Shown here in pieces: positions 13,513-14,011 of a stretch of 14,011 bases of DNA (position 1 is its first letter; each line of letters begins with the position of its first letter). Source of the stretch: JAJPJX01 sp964568355. Lineage in GTDB: Bacteria > Acidobacteriota > Terriglobia > Bryobacterales > Bryobacteraceae. A program made the position numbers and the translations under genes. The stretch is from positions 1 through 14,011 of the forward strand of contig CAZMRK010000282.1 of NCBI GenBank assembly GCA_964568355.1. Direction: 5' to 3'. Under the pieces are notes generated by a model, which saw only the letters and a list, made by a program, of their open reading frames with translations, had not been told where the DNA came from and did not search any database.

Positions 13513-14011
13513 ATGCGACAGCTTGTATGTCTGCTGGCTTTCGCTCTGCTGCCGGTCTGGGCAGCCGGGCATAGCCCCCTGCTGCCGGGGCCGCAAGAAA
13601 TCCATTACGCCGGCGGTACGCTGGCCATCGATGGTCTCTCGATCCGCTTCGCCTCGCCTCCAAGCGCGGAGGATCGTTTTGCGGCGGAGCAGTTGTCCGC
13701 CGGGCTTTCGGCGTCGGGACAGACCAGTGTTCCCATCCGAGAAGCCGGGCCGGTCGGTCCCAGCATCGTCCTGGAGCGCACCGGTGATGTGGCAGCGCTG
13801 CCCGCCGTAGACGAAAAGGCCGGTCCTGATTCACGGGAAAGCTATTCGCTCACCGTAACCCCACAGGGTGCCACGATTCGGGCACGTTCGTCAGCCGGCC
13901 TGTATTACGGAGTCCAGACGATGCTCCAAATGGTTGAGGGCGCCGGGAGCCAGGCCCTGTTGCCGGCGGCCGAGATCCGCGACTGGCCGGCGCTCGCCTA
14001 TCGCGGCTTTA
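13513..14011 (+). CDS. GH20-like beta-N-acetylhexosaminidase, N-terminal part (truncated by window)
   Basis: The first 166 residues are present and the gene runs off the right edge. A signal peptide covers about 1-18 (LVCLLAFALLPVWAAG). The rest matches the style of the non-catalytic N-terminal domain of GH20 hexosaminidases: PLLPGPQEIHYAGG (22-35), SYSLTVTPQGATIRA (110-124), SAGLYYGVQTMLQM (127-140), then AEIRDWPALAYRGF (153-166), the usual entry to the catalytic barrel. The catalytic D-E pair would lie beyond the window, so activity is unproven; a GH84 or GH67 relative with a similar front domain is possible. The ATG lies 20 bp after the esterase stop with no SD sequence, suggesting an operon that removes acetyl groups and terminal N-acetylhexosamines from glycans. 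Confidence 0.75.
   Translation, partial: MRQLVCLLAFALLPVWAAGHSPLLPGPQEIHYAGGTLAIDGLSIRFASPPSAEDRFAAEQLSAGLSASGQTSVPIREAGPVGPSIVLERTGDVAALPAVDEKAGPDSRESYSLTVTPQGATIRARSSAGLYYGVQTMLQMVEGAGSQALLPAAEIRDWPALAYRGF

Overview
The window carries a complete type I-G (formerly I-U) CRISPR-Cas locus followed by ordinary chromosomal genes. The DNA is GC-rich. The neighbours are an HDOD protein, a large MscS-type channel with a signal peptide, a sialate O-acetylesterase-like enzyme and the start of a GH20-like hexosaminidase. This mix, with many start codons lacking a Shine-Dalgarno (SD) sequence, suggests an acidobacterium of the Solibacter/Bryobacter kind. That placement is an inference from gene style only, not from a marker gene.

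Positions 1-9028, read on the minus strand, form one tightly packed operon: cas3 (helicase with C-terminal HD nuclease), csx17 (Cas8-like large subunit), csb1 (Cas7), csb2 (Cas5-Cas6 fusion), cas2, and a cas4-cas1 fusion. Adjacent genes overlap or lie 0-10 bp apart. At the left edge (1-35) lies a CRISPR repeat with a perfect 7-bp stem, cut by the window. The array continues to the left, and the segment 36-223 is its probable leader. Csb2 should process crRNA, Csb1/Csb2/Csx17 should form the Cascade-like complex, Cas3 should degrade the target, and Cas4-Cas1 with Cas2 should acquire spacers. All catalytic motifs I could check appear intact.

Positions 9029-9204 hold an unusually clear promoter for the cas operon: TTGACA, a 17-bp spacer and TATTCT. 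It sits among several perfect dyads, including an operator-like GTACTTA-N5-TAAGTAC. This regulatory cluster and the cas2-before-cas4-cas1 gene order are the most interesting signals here. I did not find an unknown defence gene.

Positions 9205-11877 (minus) encode the HDOD protein, probably starting at an internal TTG, and the MscS channel. Positions 11957-14011 (plus) encode the esterase and the truncated hexosaminidase, probably one operon for breaking down amino-sugar or acetylated glycans outside the cytoplasm.

The largest gene-free stretches are 1-223 (repeat plus leader) and 9029-9204 (cas control region). No stretch longer than 300 bp lacks a gene. No tRNA, rRNA, insertion sequence or transposase was seen.
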